Shown here in pieces: positions 41,910 to 50,116 of a stretch of DNA of 64,000 bases. The notes below the pieces were generated by a model. That model was given only the letters and a program-made list of their open reading frames with translations, did no database searches and had not been told where the DNA came from. The translations under genes and the position numbers were made by a program. The stretch is from Collinsella sp. AM34-10 (lineage in GTDB: Bacteria > Actinomycetota > Coriobacteriia > Coriobacteriales > Coriobacteriaceae): the NCBI RefSeq assembly GCF_003469185.1, contig NZ_QSIL01000002.1:232411-296410 (forward strand), written 5' to 3'. Numbering within the stretch: the stretch's first letter is position 1; each line of letters begins with the position of its first letter.

Positions 41910-43759
41910 GAAAGATCACTCTCCGTATAGGTTCTTTGGTATCCGAGCAAATAAAGGCATATCCCGACGATTATAGAGGATAGGATTCCCGTAACCGCTG
42001 CCTTGGCGACGACCGGGCCCGCAAGGCTGGCAATTTCCATATGGTGTGCAAGACAAAACGATACGGCCGAGCCGATGCCGGCGACGGCAATTGCGACGAT
42101 GGCGGCAAGGTTCGATCCCTGCTCGGCGCGCTTGGCATGAGCATTGAGCAGCAGCGATGTTGCCGCGGCTATTGCTGCAACCAGCACGATTGCAGCGAGA
42201 AGGAGCGCGTCTCCCAGCGCTGCGACGACATTGCTAAGCCCCAGTACGCCTCCCGCAGAGAGAGCCGCTGCGGCAAGGCGGGCAAAGAGTGCGCCCATGC
42301 CCGTGGCCGCCGCTGCGCTTGCCGGGCCGAGCCAAAACGCCGCGATGCTCGTGGCGGCTCCGGCGGCAAGGAGGGCGTCGCCGGTTAGGCAACCCAGCGC
42401 AAGCGCGCAGGTGAGCGTCGCGCTCGCAGCCGCCTCGGTGCGTCCCCAAGCAATCCACCAACCGGACATGGCAGCGGCAAAAATGACCGCGACCGGCAGC
42501 ATCGACAGGATGCCCTGCGACTGCATGGTGGCGTTGGCCATGAGCACCAAAAAGCCCACGGCCGAGATGGCCGAGCCAATCTGCGGGGCCAAGCCTGCCG
42601 CCGCGCCAATGGCGACGGCCGCCACGACCAGCCCGGGAAGCGTCGCGACGCCGGCTGTCTGCATAAGCAAAAAGCTGAAGGCTCCGCATGAGAGCGCCGA
42701 GATGCCGCGCATGGTGTAATTGCGTGCGCGGCCCCAGCGCGTGCCCGCCCAGCCAAGTGCGGGGTCGACCTCGACGGTGTCATCCTCGTAGCTCGATGGC
42801 TCGATATCATCTGCCGCGCACTCGTCACTCGAAAGCTCGCCTACCATCTGCTCCAAGCTGCGACGGCCTTCGCGCACGCTCCCCAAGCCGGCAAGGAGTC
42901 GGTCGCAGAATGCCTCGATGCTATCGGGGCGGTCTTGCGGCATGGGGGAGAGAGCGCTCATGAGCGCCGCCTCGGCCCCCGGGGGAAAGTGAGGGATCAG
43001 TTCGCTGGGATAGGTGGCGCCGCCGATGATGCGGTCGAGCGAGTCGGCAGGCGTGGCCGCCATAAAGGGGGCACTGCCGCACAGGCCCTCGTAGATCACG
43101 CAGGCAAGGGCAAAGACATCGGCACGTTCGTCGACCGTGCCGGTCTCGATATCGAGCTGCTCGGGCGGCATGTAGCCGATGGTGCCGCCGCGCGATCCGC
43201 CAAAGCCGCCGGCGGACGACAGCCGCGCCATGCCAAAGTCGGTGATCTTTACATTGCCCGAATGGTCGATAAGCACATTGGCGGGCTTTATGTCCAGATG
43301 AAGCACGCCGTTTGCATGGGCAAAGGTGAGTGCCTGACCCAGCGCGTCGGCAATGGCCGCGGCCTCGTCAAAGGTGAGCGAGTGGCCGTCCACGCGATGC
43401 AAAAACTCGGCCAACGACATACCGTCGACATACTCCATGACCAGGTAGGCATAGGCGGTGTCGTGCGTAAAGTCGATAACCTGCACGATATTGGGATGTT
43501 GAAGCATGGCGGCGGTATGCGCCTCGCGCAGCACGTCCATGATGTCGCTGGCGGGCATGCCGGCGCCGTTGATAAGGGGGATGCGCTTAATGGCCACGCG
43601 ACGGCGCAGATGCGTGTCGCGGCAAATCTCGATGGAGCCAAAACCGCCGGTCGCAAGCGTCTCGAGCGGCTGGTACCGCTTGAGCAGCTCGCGAGAGCTA
43701 GTGCCCTCCAAGGGAACGTCCGGCGAGAACCGGGCGGTATGTTGCGAGAAAAGCGGCAT
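41906..43759 (-). CDS. Ser/Thr protein kinase with multi-pass C-terminal membrane domain
   Basis: A 617-residue protein. The kinase domain (about 25-290) has LATGGFGSIE, VAIKRI, HLDIKPANVL (about 153) and DFGMARL. The catalytic loop reads HLD rather than HRD, a non-RD kinase, so it may not need activation-loop phosphorylation. The C-terminal 260 residues contain about eight Ala/Gly-rich hydrophobic segments and no external sensor domain. ATG 43759 is chosen for GAGGG upstream; a TTG two codons earlier is unlikely. It is the first gene of the six-gene operon and overlaps fhaA by 4 bases. Its place recalls an uncommon companion of FhaA. Confidence 0.88.
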   Translation of the reverse strand: MPLFSQHTARFSPDVPLEGTSSRELLKRYQPLETLATGGFGSIEICRDTHLRRRVAIKRIPLINGAGMPASDIMDVLREAHTAAMLQHPNIVQVIDFTHDTAYAYLVMEYVDGMSLAEFLHRVDGHSLTFDEAAAIADALGQALTFAHANGVLHLDIKPANVLIDHSGNVKITDFGMARLSSAGGFGGSRGGTIGYMPPEQLDIETGTVDERADVFALACVIYEGLCGSAPFMAATPADSLDRIIGGATYPSELIPHFPPGAEAALMSALSPMPQDRPDSIEAFCDRLLAGLGSVREGRRSLEQMVGELSSDECAADDIEPSSYEDDTVEVDPALGWAGTRWGRARNYTMRGISALSCGAFSFLLMQTAGVATLPGLVVAAVAIGAAAGLAPQIGSAISAVGFLVLMANATMQSQGILSMLPVAVIFAAAMSGWWIAWGRTEAAASATLTCALALGCLTGDALLAAGAATSIAAFWLGPASAAAATGMGALFARLAAAALSAGGVLGLSNVVAALGDALLLAAIVLVAAIAAATSLLLNAHAKRAEQGSNLAAIVAIAVAGIGSAVSFCLAHHMEIASLAGPVVAKAAVTGILSSIIVGICLYLLGYQRTYTESDLS

Positions 43760-43916
43760 GGCCAACCCTCGTGCGTTTAAAGTTCGTTTGCGAGCGGCGG
43801 GCGCGGGGCCGAGCCGTTCGCGGTGGCATAGATGCTGCTAGTGTAGCACGCTCGGGCGGATGGCGAGGATGGCGGGATGCGAGGCTGCCTGTCTGGCTTG
43901 GCCTTCGTCTCGACCC

Positions 43917-44070
43917 ATCCGGAAAGCGCGCCCCAGTTTGCGGCCAAATACTGGGACACGCTTTCCGAATGGGGTGTGCTGCGGAAACTGCGTCCCAGAA
44001 TATTGACTCAGAACGGGATACAGTTTCCAGATCGACGCTCAAAAGGAAACCGCATCCCGCTTTGATGCGG
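43917..44070. repeat. Palindromic repeat family D, three adjacent elements
   Basis: Three related dyads: GGAAAGCG/CGCTTTCC (43921-43966), GGAAACTG/CAGTTTCC (43983-44028) and CCGCATC/GATGCGG (44050-44070), preceded by GGAAA. Inner parts share CCCAG/CTGGG or CCCG/CGGGA boxes. They occupy the non-coding gap between divergent operons at 43.76 and 44.20 kb. No other feature is seen there apart from TATAAT at 44176-44181. Confidence 0.65.
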
Positions 44071-44200
44071 GGACTGCGGACAAAAGCTGAACCGTGATCT
44101 GGCTCGGATTGGAGTTCGCCTGAATCGTTGATGCTGGCTGGTGTGGGCGTGGAGATAAACGAGCAGCCCGAGCGATATAATGACACGCTATGGAGGTCAT

Positions 44201-46342
44201 ATGCTCTTTTCCCGCTGTTCTGCCACATCTGCTTTCGCCATTGCGCTCGTCGTAATGGCGGTTACCCCTTATCACCGGTTTTCATCTTCAATCGGCTTGG
44301 CATCAGGTGCAATGACCTGGCTCGTTATCCTTGGCGCATGCCTCGCGGCGTTTGGTCATGGTGTTGCGCTCCGCAAGGGGAGAGAAATAAGACGGCCGGG
44401 TCGCCTTGGCGTCTTCGGTGTTTTCCTTGCTGCTATTGCGGTGGTTCCCGAATGGGTCGACTTGGCCTTCTATGCTCGCGGAGATTCTATTCCAATCGTG
44501 TTTGCACCAATCTGGTTGTTGCATCGTGTTTCGTGTGCCTTGTGCTTCACTGGGTCGTTGCTCCTCTCATATGTAATTTGGGATACGGCGGGCTCTCCTT
44601 TGATACGGGGGGCGGCGCGGGACGGCGAAAGGGGGACCCGCCGATCGCAGAGCATGCTTTTTGCAGAAACAATAGTTGTCCTGTCTTGCCTGCTGTTTTG
44701 CTGTCGAATTTCATGGAGAGTCGTTCCCGAGCCATGGGGGATGCCCTCTGTAACGGCCGCATCAATTGGCCTCGTGCTTTTAATTCCGCTGGTCTATCTC
44801 GTATTGGCTGCGGTCCCGCTGCTTTGCTGTCCCCGCGCCTTTGGTCGGGGGCAGGGCGACGTGTTTGCCCGTTCTGTGCTTGTAGCAGTTCCCATTGGCC
44901 TTGTTCCGGCTGTCGAGGTGGCATACTTTGCAAGCGATGCCGCAGTCATTGCATCACTGTCGATGGGGTCCGCTATTGCTGTTGCCGCCTTCGTATGCAC
45001 ATTGCTAAGGGAGAAACGGGACAACAATTCGGATACCCCTCGCACGTCCGACCCATTCGATGCGGGGGTGTTTTCCCCTGCCCTGTCGCCTCGAGAAGAG
45101 CAGTTTGTTCGACTGCTGCTCAAAGGGAAAACGCCGGCGGAAATTGCCAGGGAGACGGGTACGAAGCCATCGACGGTGCGAACAACGCTTCACCGAGCAT
45201 ACGGGAAGGCATCGGTTGCGGGCTCACGCGAGCTCGTGGCATTGTTTGCGGGTGAGGGTGATGCTACAGGGCCTGGTCTGCTGCAGCGGCATGCTGGTGA
45301 TATGTTGACATCAGTTCGGACGCGCCGGCTGTTTCGATACCTGCTCACAACATTTTTTATCCTCCTTGCGGCGGGCCCCTTGGTAATGGCGGATAGCGAT
45401 TGGGGATCCGGTGTTTCGCGGGCAGTCGCCTTTTCTCTCGCAAGCTATGCATTGGGTCTCGGACTGCTTCTGCCGCTGCACTACGCGGGTGAAAAACTGA
45501 ATCGTGAAGTTGCGCTGACTAGAACGGATGGGGCGATTGGGCTCGGAAGCCCGTGCGTATGGGCGGTGCTGTCTGCCGTGGAATGGTCTTTTGTCTATAT
45601 CGCGGCATGGAGGTGTATATGCGATCCGTTGATGGCTGCGCCGGTCCTGCTGTGCGGCGTGGCATCTACGGTCTCGCTCGCTGTTGGGCTGCGTCCGTTT
45701 AAGGTGCATGCCCGTGTCCGGGCTATCGTGCCGTTGGTGTCAATAGGTGCGGCTACTTTAATCCATGCGGCCACTAGGGGGCGAATCCATGGGTTCGCGG
45801 TGCTGACGGGGATGTTGCTCACATACATAGTGCTGCGTAGCTGTCCGCAGCGCAAAATGCTTGGGATATGGATGCTTTGCTTTGGGGCGGCGGCTCCTGT
45901 CTGGGTTGTCTTGCTCAACATGGTGCAGGATCTGACGGTTTTCGAGCCTCTGTTCCTTGCGTCGTTGCTGGGGCAAAGTTCGGCCGTCAATGTCGTCGTG
46001 GCAACGGTGATTGTTTGCTGGTCTGTGCCCATGCTCGTTACGCACATCGTGCTCGTACGCTCGGTTGAGGACGAGAAGGCCGTCTTGAAGTACCGTGCGA
46101 ACGGGTCCACCGAAGCAGCTCACGTGCGCCGGCTGGCTCTGCTTACGTCGCGCGCCCTGTCCGATGTTCAGGCCCGAATATTGTTGATGACGGCAGAGGG
46201 CACAACGACAAAGACCATTGCGCAGGATGTCGGTTACGCTGCATCTACGGTGCAAGCGCTGCGATCCGCGTCCTATCGCCAGTTGAAGATCAAGAACAAA
46301 GCAGAGCTTATTTCATTGTTATCGCAGGTAGATAACGTGTAA
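44201..46342 (+). CDS. Tandem membrane LuxR-type regulator (8TM-HTH-8TM-HTH)
   Basis: A 713-residue protein built from two similar halves. Each has about eight hydrophobic helices and ends in a LuxR-type helix-turn-helix. The first HTH (about 295-350) reads LSPREEQFVRLLLKGKTPAEI and is canonical. The second (about 650-708) reads LSDVQARILLMTAEGTTTKTI and is more divergent. Single-unit membrane LuxR regulators are abundant in Coriobacteriia; a double unit is unusual. GGAGG stands only 4 bases before ATG 44201; an ATG at 44180 overlaps a TATAAT box. It probably controls the secreted-protein/ABC genes downstream. Base composition is lower in GC than neighbouring operons. Confidence 0.8.
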   Translation: MLFSRCSATSAFAIALVVMAVTPYHRFSSSIGLASGAMTWLVILGACLAAFGHGVALRKGREIRRPGRLGVFGVFLAAIAVVPEWVDLAFYARGDSIPIVFAPIWLLHRVSCALCFTGSLLLSYVIWDTAGSPLIRGAARDGERGTRRSQSMLFAETIVVLSCLLFCCRISWRVVPEPWGMPSVTAASIGLVLLIPLVYLVLAAVPLLCCPRAFGRGQGDVFARSVLVAVPIGLVPAVEVAYFASDAAVIASLSMGSAIAVAAFVCTLLREKRDNNSDTPRTSDPFDAGVFSPALSPREEQFVRLLLKGKTPAEIARETGTKPSTVRTTLHRAYGKASVAGSRELVALFAGEGDATGPGLLQRHAGDMLTSVRTRRLFRYLLTTFFILLAAGPLVMADSDWGSGVSRAVAFSLASYALGLGLLLPLHYAGEKLNREVALTRTDGAIGLGSPCVWAVLSAVEWSFVYIAAWRCICDPLMAAPVLLCGVASTVSLAVGLRPFKVHARVRAIVPLVSIGAATLIHAATRGRIHGFAVLTGMLLTYIVLRSCPQRKMLGIWMLCFGAAAPVWVVLLNMVQDLTVFEPLFLASLLGQSSAVNVVVATVIVCWSVPMLVTHIVLVRSVEDEKAVLKYRANGSTEAAHVRRLALLTSRALSDVQARILLMTAEGTTTKTIAQDVGYAASTVQALRSASYRQLKIKNKAELISLLSQVDNV

Positions 46343-46378
46343 ACGCCTGGATTATCAACTCAATAGCGAGTGTTTACA
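46338..46378 (+). promoter_or_regulatory. Dyad upstream of the secreted-protein gene
   Basis: TGTAAAC (46338-46344) and GTTTACA (46372-46378) form an inverted repeat overlapping the regulator's stop codon, about 75 bases before the next start. It could be an operator. Confidence 0.35.
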
Positions 46379-46451
46379 GACATCTTTCTCCATTCATGCA
46401 AAGGTTGCTGTGCGTCGACGCATTGTTAGCCGCTTTTGATTGGAGAAGGCC

Positions 46452-46964
46452 ATGATTAAGCCAAGGAGCGCTATTACTCGAATCGGAGTCGGGTTGGCGA
46501 TTGCTGCGGGTCTGTCCCTAGGGGTTCCCGCTGCATCGTTCGCGCAAGAGGAGTTTGACACCTCTCAGGTTTCTAGCATTACTCAAAACGCCGATACGGG
46601 AATTACGACCTGTACGAACAATGCCGATAGGGCATTTAGTTTTCAATGTGCCGGGACGAGTGCAACTGGCTACCGTCAAAAGGATGATTCCTCATCGCTC
46701 TATCTGGATATCCAAGGTTATACGGGAAATCCGCTTCGGTTATATACAGACGGTGCGTATAACACAAGCGGTAGCGGCAGCATGAATTGTACTCAGGGAA
46801 CGTATCGTTCGAATCACAAGGGACAGTGGGAAATGTATAACCTCGTCCGTGAGAACGGGCGATCTGCGGCGCGACTGACTGCATGGGCGGAGTCTGGCTA
46901 CGGCACTGTTATTGGTGTATGGAGCCCCGACTGCGTCGGGCATTTCCGCAAGCTTCCCGCATAG
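46452..46964 (+). CDS. Small secreted protein with four cysteines
   Basis: A 170-residue precursor with a clear Sec signal peptide (basic start, hydrophobic core, cleavage expected after AASFA at residue 31). The mature part, about 139 residues, is rich in Gly, Ser, Thr and Tyr and has four cysteines that could form two disulfides. It ends with GVWSPDC and a basic tail. No enzyme motif is visible. GGAGAAGG precedes the ATG. The gene lies between a membrane regulator and an ABC transporter, an arrangement shared with bacteriocin- or peptide-export loci. A link to lactococcin-972-like or DUF2712-like secreted proteins is possible, but I cannot establish it. Confidence 0.65.
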   Translation: MIKPRSAITRIGVGLAIAAGLSLGVPAASFAQEEFDTSQVSSITQNADTGITTCTNNADRAFSFQCAGTSATGYRQKDDSSSLYLDIQGYTGNPLRLYTDGAYNTSGSGSMNCTQGTYRSNHKGQWEMYNLVRENGRSAARLTAWAESGYGTVIGVWSPDCVGHFRKLPA

Positions 46965-47018
46965 TTGTTTGAATTGGCTCCCTTCCGGCTTTCTGGGTCG
47001 GAAGGGGGAGGAGGACGT

Positions 47019-47900
47019 ATGAACCAAAGGCTCGTAAGATATGAGCTGTCGAAAACGATAAGACGCCCAGCTTTTATCTTTGCTCTCTTGATTGCAGTCG
47101 CAGTTGCAATAGTTGCCGCGCTGGAGCCGTGGGCAAATTTGGAAAAAGAACGTCACAACCTTCTTTCTTTTGGTTACGGCGTTGGCATGCAAGCCAAAAA
47201 TTATCTCGGTCAAACACGTGAAAGCAGCTTCGGTAACTGGATTGTTGTGAGCGCGAACGCGCCGCTGTCTGCGTCGGTGTTTTTCTATGCACTGCCCCTG
47301 CTTGCAATGTTGGCTGGATCTTGGTCGTGCCTCTTTGAGCGTTTGAGTGGTTATGACATGCAGATATGCACGCGCGTTTCCAGAAAGGCGTACGTGAACG
47401 TAAAGATGCTGTCTGCTTTCCTCTCCGCGTTTACAGTGACTGCCATTCCTCTGCTCGTCAATTTCCTGATCGTCTCGATGCTTTTTCCTGCGTATCTTCC
47501 TCGGGTCGATGAGTCGACTTACGTAGGACTTTACCTGCATAGCTACTTCTCCGGTCTATTTTATTCGCATCCTTTGTCGTATGTGCTCGCATACACGCTG
47601 TTCGATGCTGTCACGCTCGGGACTTTATCCATGGCTGTAACTGGCTTCTCAATTTTGTTTCGTAGCAGAATCAAAGCGATAATTGTCCCGTATCTGCTAA
47701 TGGTTGCGTGGCATTTTGCAAATGGCTGGATCTTCGGCGTAATGGCTTGCGTGGGGTTTAACTGCAATATCCTCAACAGCATCAGGTCGGAATCGCTGAA
47801 TAACTGGCCAGACATTCGAGCCGGTTTTGCGGAAATCATATTATTGACCCTTGCTTCGTTGGCTTTTTCTGGGGCGTGGAAAAGGCGGGAGATGGTCTGA
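47019..47900 (+). CDS. ABC transporter membrane subunit (ABC-2-like permease 1)
   Basis: A 293-residue membrane protein with about six hydrophobic helices. The segment around residues 100-170 (SWSCLFERLSGYDMQICTRV, then KMLSAFLSAFTVTAIPLLVN) is the pattern of small ABC-2 permeases that accompany peptide-export or self-protection ATPases. GGAGGAGG stands 5 bases before ATG 47019. The stop codon overlaps the next start (TGATG), so the two permeases are translationally coupled and probably form a heterodimer. Confidence 0.75.
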   Translation: MNQRLVRYELSKTIRRPAFIFALLIAVAVAIVAALEPWANLEKERHNLLSFGYGVGMQAKNYLGQTRESSFGNWIVVSANAPLSASVFFYALPLLAMLAGSWSCLFERLSGYDMQICTRVSRKAYVNVKMLSAFLSAFTVTAIPLLVNFLIVSMLFPAYLPRVDESTYVGLYLHSYFSGLFYSHPLSYVLAYTLFDAVTLGTLSMAVTGFSILFRSRIKAIIVPYLLMVAWHFANGWIFGVMACVGFNCNILNSIRSESLNNWPDIRAGFAEIILLTLASLAFSGAWKRREMV

Positions 47901-48736
47901 TGCTGTTTAGGCTGGTCGCCGCGGACCTGAGGACCGTTTTGAAGAAGAACATCATTACCTTTATTGCGATTGCAGCAGTGACCGTTGCGAACCTGGTGTA
48001 CGCCTACGGATTGTCTTCTGTGTATGGGGTCAGGACGGATACCTTGGGGTTTGCGGACAATCTTGCGCTCGTGTTTGCCGGATCTGCTCCGTTTGAGCCT
48101 AGGCCCGGGGTCATGTTTGTGCCTCCGCTAGGATGGCTATTTCTCATTCTGCTTATTCTCTATACAACACTCGATTATCCCGCCGAATCGTTGCACGGGT
48201 TTGGTTTGCAAACGCTTGTCCGATGCCGGGCGAGAACCCTTTGGTGGGTCTCGCGTTTTATCTCAGTAACGGCAATAACGGCATTTTCGCTGCTTGTGGT
48301 GGTTTGCTCTGTTGTGATTTGGAGCTTGATGGTGAGCGCCTCGTTCAGCGCGGTCATCCATGGCGAGTCGCTTCAGCTGGCTAATTTGGCGCCGTGGTTT
48401 CTCAAAGTGGGCGAGGCGGATGCGCTGCCGTTTTTCATAGGTCTCTTTTTTGCTTTTGAGGCGCTTGCGTTTGCACAGGCAGCGGTTGGGTTTGTGCTTG
48501 GGCCGTCAGCCTCATTTGCGGTTGTAATGAGCTACCTGATCTGTTCGGCATATGCGCGGCATTGGGCGCTGCTGGGAAATGCCTTGATGCTGTTGCGCTG
48601 GGGTGGAATCGTCAAAGAAGGAATTGCGACGGGCTCGAGTGGCTTGTTTTCAATTGTGATTATGTCGTTATGTCTATCGTTGGGTGGACTGTGGTTTCGA
48701 AAGGCCGACCTTATCGAAAAGAGGGACAAGATATGA
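47900..48736 (+). CDS. ABC transporter membrane subunit (ABC-2-like permease 2)
   Basis: A 278-residue membrane protein with about six helices, a cytoplasmic start (MLFRLVAADLRTVLKKN) and a large loop after helix 1. It has no close resemblance to permease 1 beyond topology. The ATG shares its A with the previous stop codon and its own stop overlaps the ATPase start (ATGA). A partner role in one transporter is inferred from this coupling. Confidence 0.72.
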   Translation: MLFRLVAADLRTVLKKNIITFIAIAAVTVANLVYAYGLSSVYGVRTDTLGFADNLALVFAGSAPFEPRPGVMFVPPLGWLFLILLILYTTLDYPAESLHGFGLQTLVRCRARTLWWVSRFISVTAITAFSLLVVVCSVVIWSLMVSASFSAVIHGESLQLANLAPWFLKVGEADALPFFIGLFFAFEALAFAQAAVGFVLGPSASFAVVMSYLICSAYARHWALLGNALMLLRWGGIVKEGIATGSSGLFSIVIMSLCLSLGGLWFRKADLIEKRDKI

Positions 48737-49377
48737 GCGTGATCGTTAGGGACGTATCGAAGCGCATGGGCAAAAACGATGTCCTGCGCAACGTGTCTAT
48801 CGAGGTTGACCCTGGGACTGTGGTCGGGCTTCAGGGGATAAACGGTTCGGGCAAGACCATGCTTATGCGAGCGGTCTGCGGATTGATTAGACCCACCGAG
48901 GGCGAAATCATTATCGATGGTCAAAGACTTGGGGCTGATATCTCGTTTCCGCCGAGTCTTGGGATGTTGATAGAGGCTCCTTCCTTTTTAGGATATCTGT
49001 CTGGCTACGACAATCTGGAACTCATAGCTCAAATCAAGGGCGTTGCCACCCCCGAGGACATTCGCTCCGCCCTGCGGCTCGTGGGGCTCGATGCAGACGA
49101 AAAAAAGAAGTTCCGAGCATACTCGCTTGGGATGAAGCAGCGTCTGGGGATAGCTGCGGCGATTATGGAAAAGCCGAAGCTGCTTGTTCTCGATGAACCA
49201 ACAAATGCCCTCGACGAAGCGGGCGTTGAAATGCTCAAGCGTGTTGTGGCGATGGCGGCATCAACGGGTCGCGAGGTTCTTCTGTCTAGCCATGACGGAG
49301 AGGTGCTCGAGGAGCTGGCCGATCGGGTTTACTGCATGCGCGACGGTGCCGTTGTGGAAGTTCGGGAAAGGTCGTGA
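48733..49377 (+). CDS. ABC transporter ATP-binding protein
   Basis: A 214-residue ATPase: Walker A GINGSGKTM (about 36-44), signature SLGMKQRLG, Walker B LLVLDEPTNALD and switch His in LLSSHDGEV. The SLGMKQRLG signature is usual for ATPases that work with ABC-2 permeases in drug or peptide resistance. At 214 residues it is a minimal domain. Start and stop overlap both neighbours by a few bases. Confidence 0.92.
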   Translation: MSVIVRDVSKRMGKNDVLRNVSIEVDPGTVVGLQGINGSGKTMLMRAVCGLIRPTEGEIIIDGQRLGADISFPPSLGMLIEAPSFLGYLSGYDNLELIAQIKGVATPEDIRSALRLVGLDADEKKKFRAYSLGMKQRLGIAAAIMEKPKLLVLDEPTNALDEAGVEMLKRVVAMAASTGREVLLSSHDGEVLEELADRVYCMRDGAVVEVRERS

Positions 49378-49382
49378 GCGCG

Positions 49383-50042
49383 ATGAAGAAGACCCTGTGG
49401 ACGAGAAGATCGGCGCTCGCGCTTTTTTGCTGTGCTGCTACCGGCCTTGCGGGCATGAGGGTGAGCGTCGTTAACAGGAATCGGACAGTCATTCCTGAGA
49501 AATATTACGCGGAGGGCGAATGGCTCTCGATGGATGGAGCGTTTCTGGGATCGAAGGATGTGGTGACTGATGGGTATTCGTTTTGCATAGATGGAGCAGA
49601 ACTACTCACGCCGCGCGAGTATCTCAAACGAGCGCATGACGATTATTCAAAATATGGCACCGTGGATACGAAAACGAGACTGAAGGATGCCGACATCACG
49701 TGCGTTATCGCCGTAAAGATGCGTGTCAGAAATAGGGATAATATCGACGGTGGAATCAAAGCGTATGTTTGGCATCTGGTTCCGGAGTCTGCGCCAAACT
49801 ATGATTTTGTAGTCAATACCGATCTGATAACGCAAGCCATGCCGGTCCTTGGCGGCTCTGCTGCGTTTGCCGTGGAGGTTGGGGCAGAAAACGAGTTGCT
49901 CGTCCCATTTATGATGCAAAACACCAACGACTATTTCGAAGATTATGAAACCGTCCGTTTTGAGAAAGCGTTTCCCGGAGCCTATACGATGAAGATGACC
50001 GATCTGCCGGAGCGGAGGCTCTTAAGGTTTGAAGTGAAGTAA
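49383..50042 (+). CDS. Exported or membrane-anchored hypothetical protein of the ABC locus
   Basis: A 219-residue protein starting MKKTLWTRRSALALFCCAAT, an export signal with a twin-arginine pair. The two cysteines are not in a good lipobox. The rest is a soluble domain of unknown fold. ATG 49383 is preferred; a GTG at 49374 overlapping the ATPase stop is an alternative. Similar small exported proteins accompany peptide-related ABC systems in Firmicutes (DUF5028-like, from memory, unverified). It may act as an accessory or immunity factor; no enzymatic motif supports more. Confidence 0.55.
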   Translation: MKKTLWTRRSALALFCCAATGLAGMRVSVVNRNRTVIPEKYYAEGEWLSMDGAFLGSKDVVTDGYSFCIDGAELLTPREYLKRAHDDYSKYGTVDTKTRLKDADITCVIAVKMRVRNRDNIDGGIKAYVWHLVPESAPNYDFVVNTDLITQAMPVLGGSAAFAVEVGAENELLVPFMMQNTNDYFEDYETVRFEKAFPGAYTMKMTDLPERRLLRFEVK

Positions 50043-50116
50043 CTCGAAGGTCCTGTTGGGGGAGCCTCATCCTACGCTGAAGCGGGATGAGATTCCCTTC
50101 GCAGTGGCGCTCGGCC

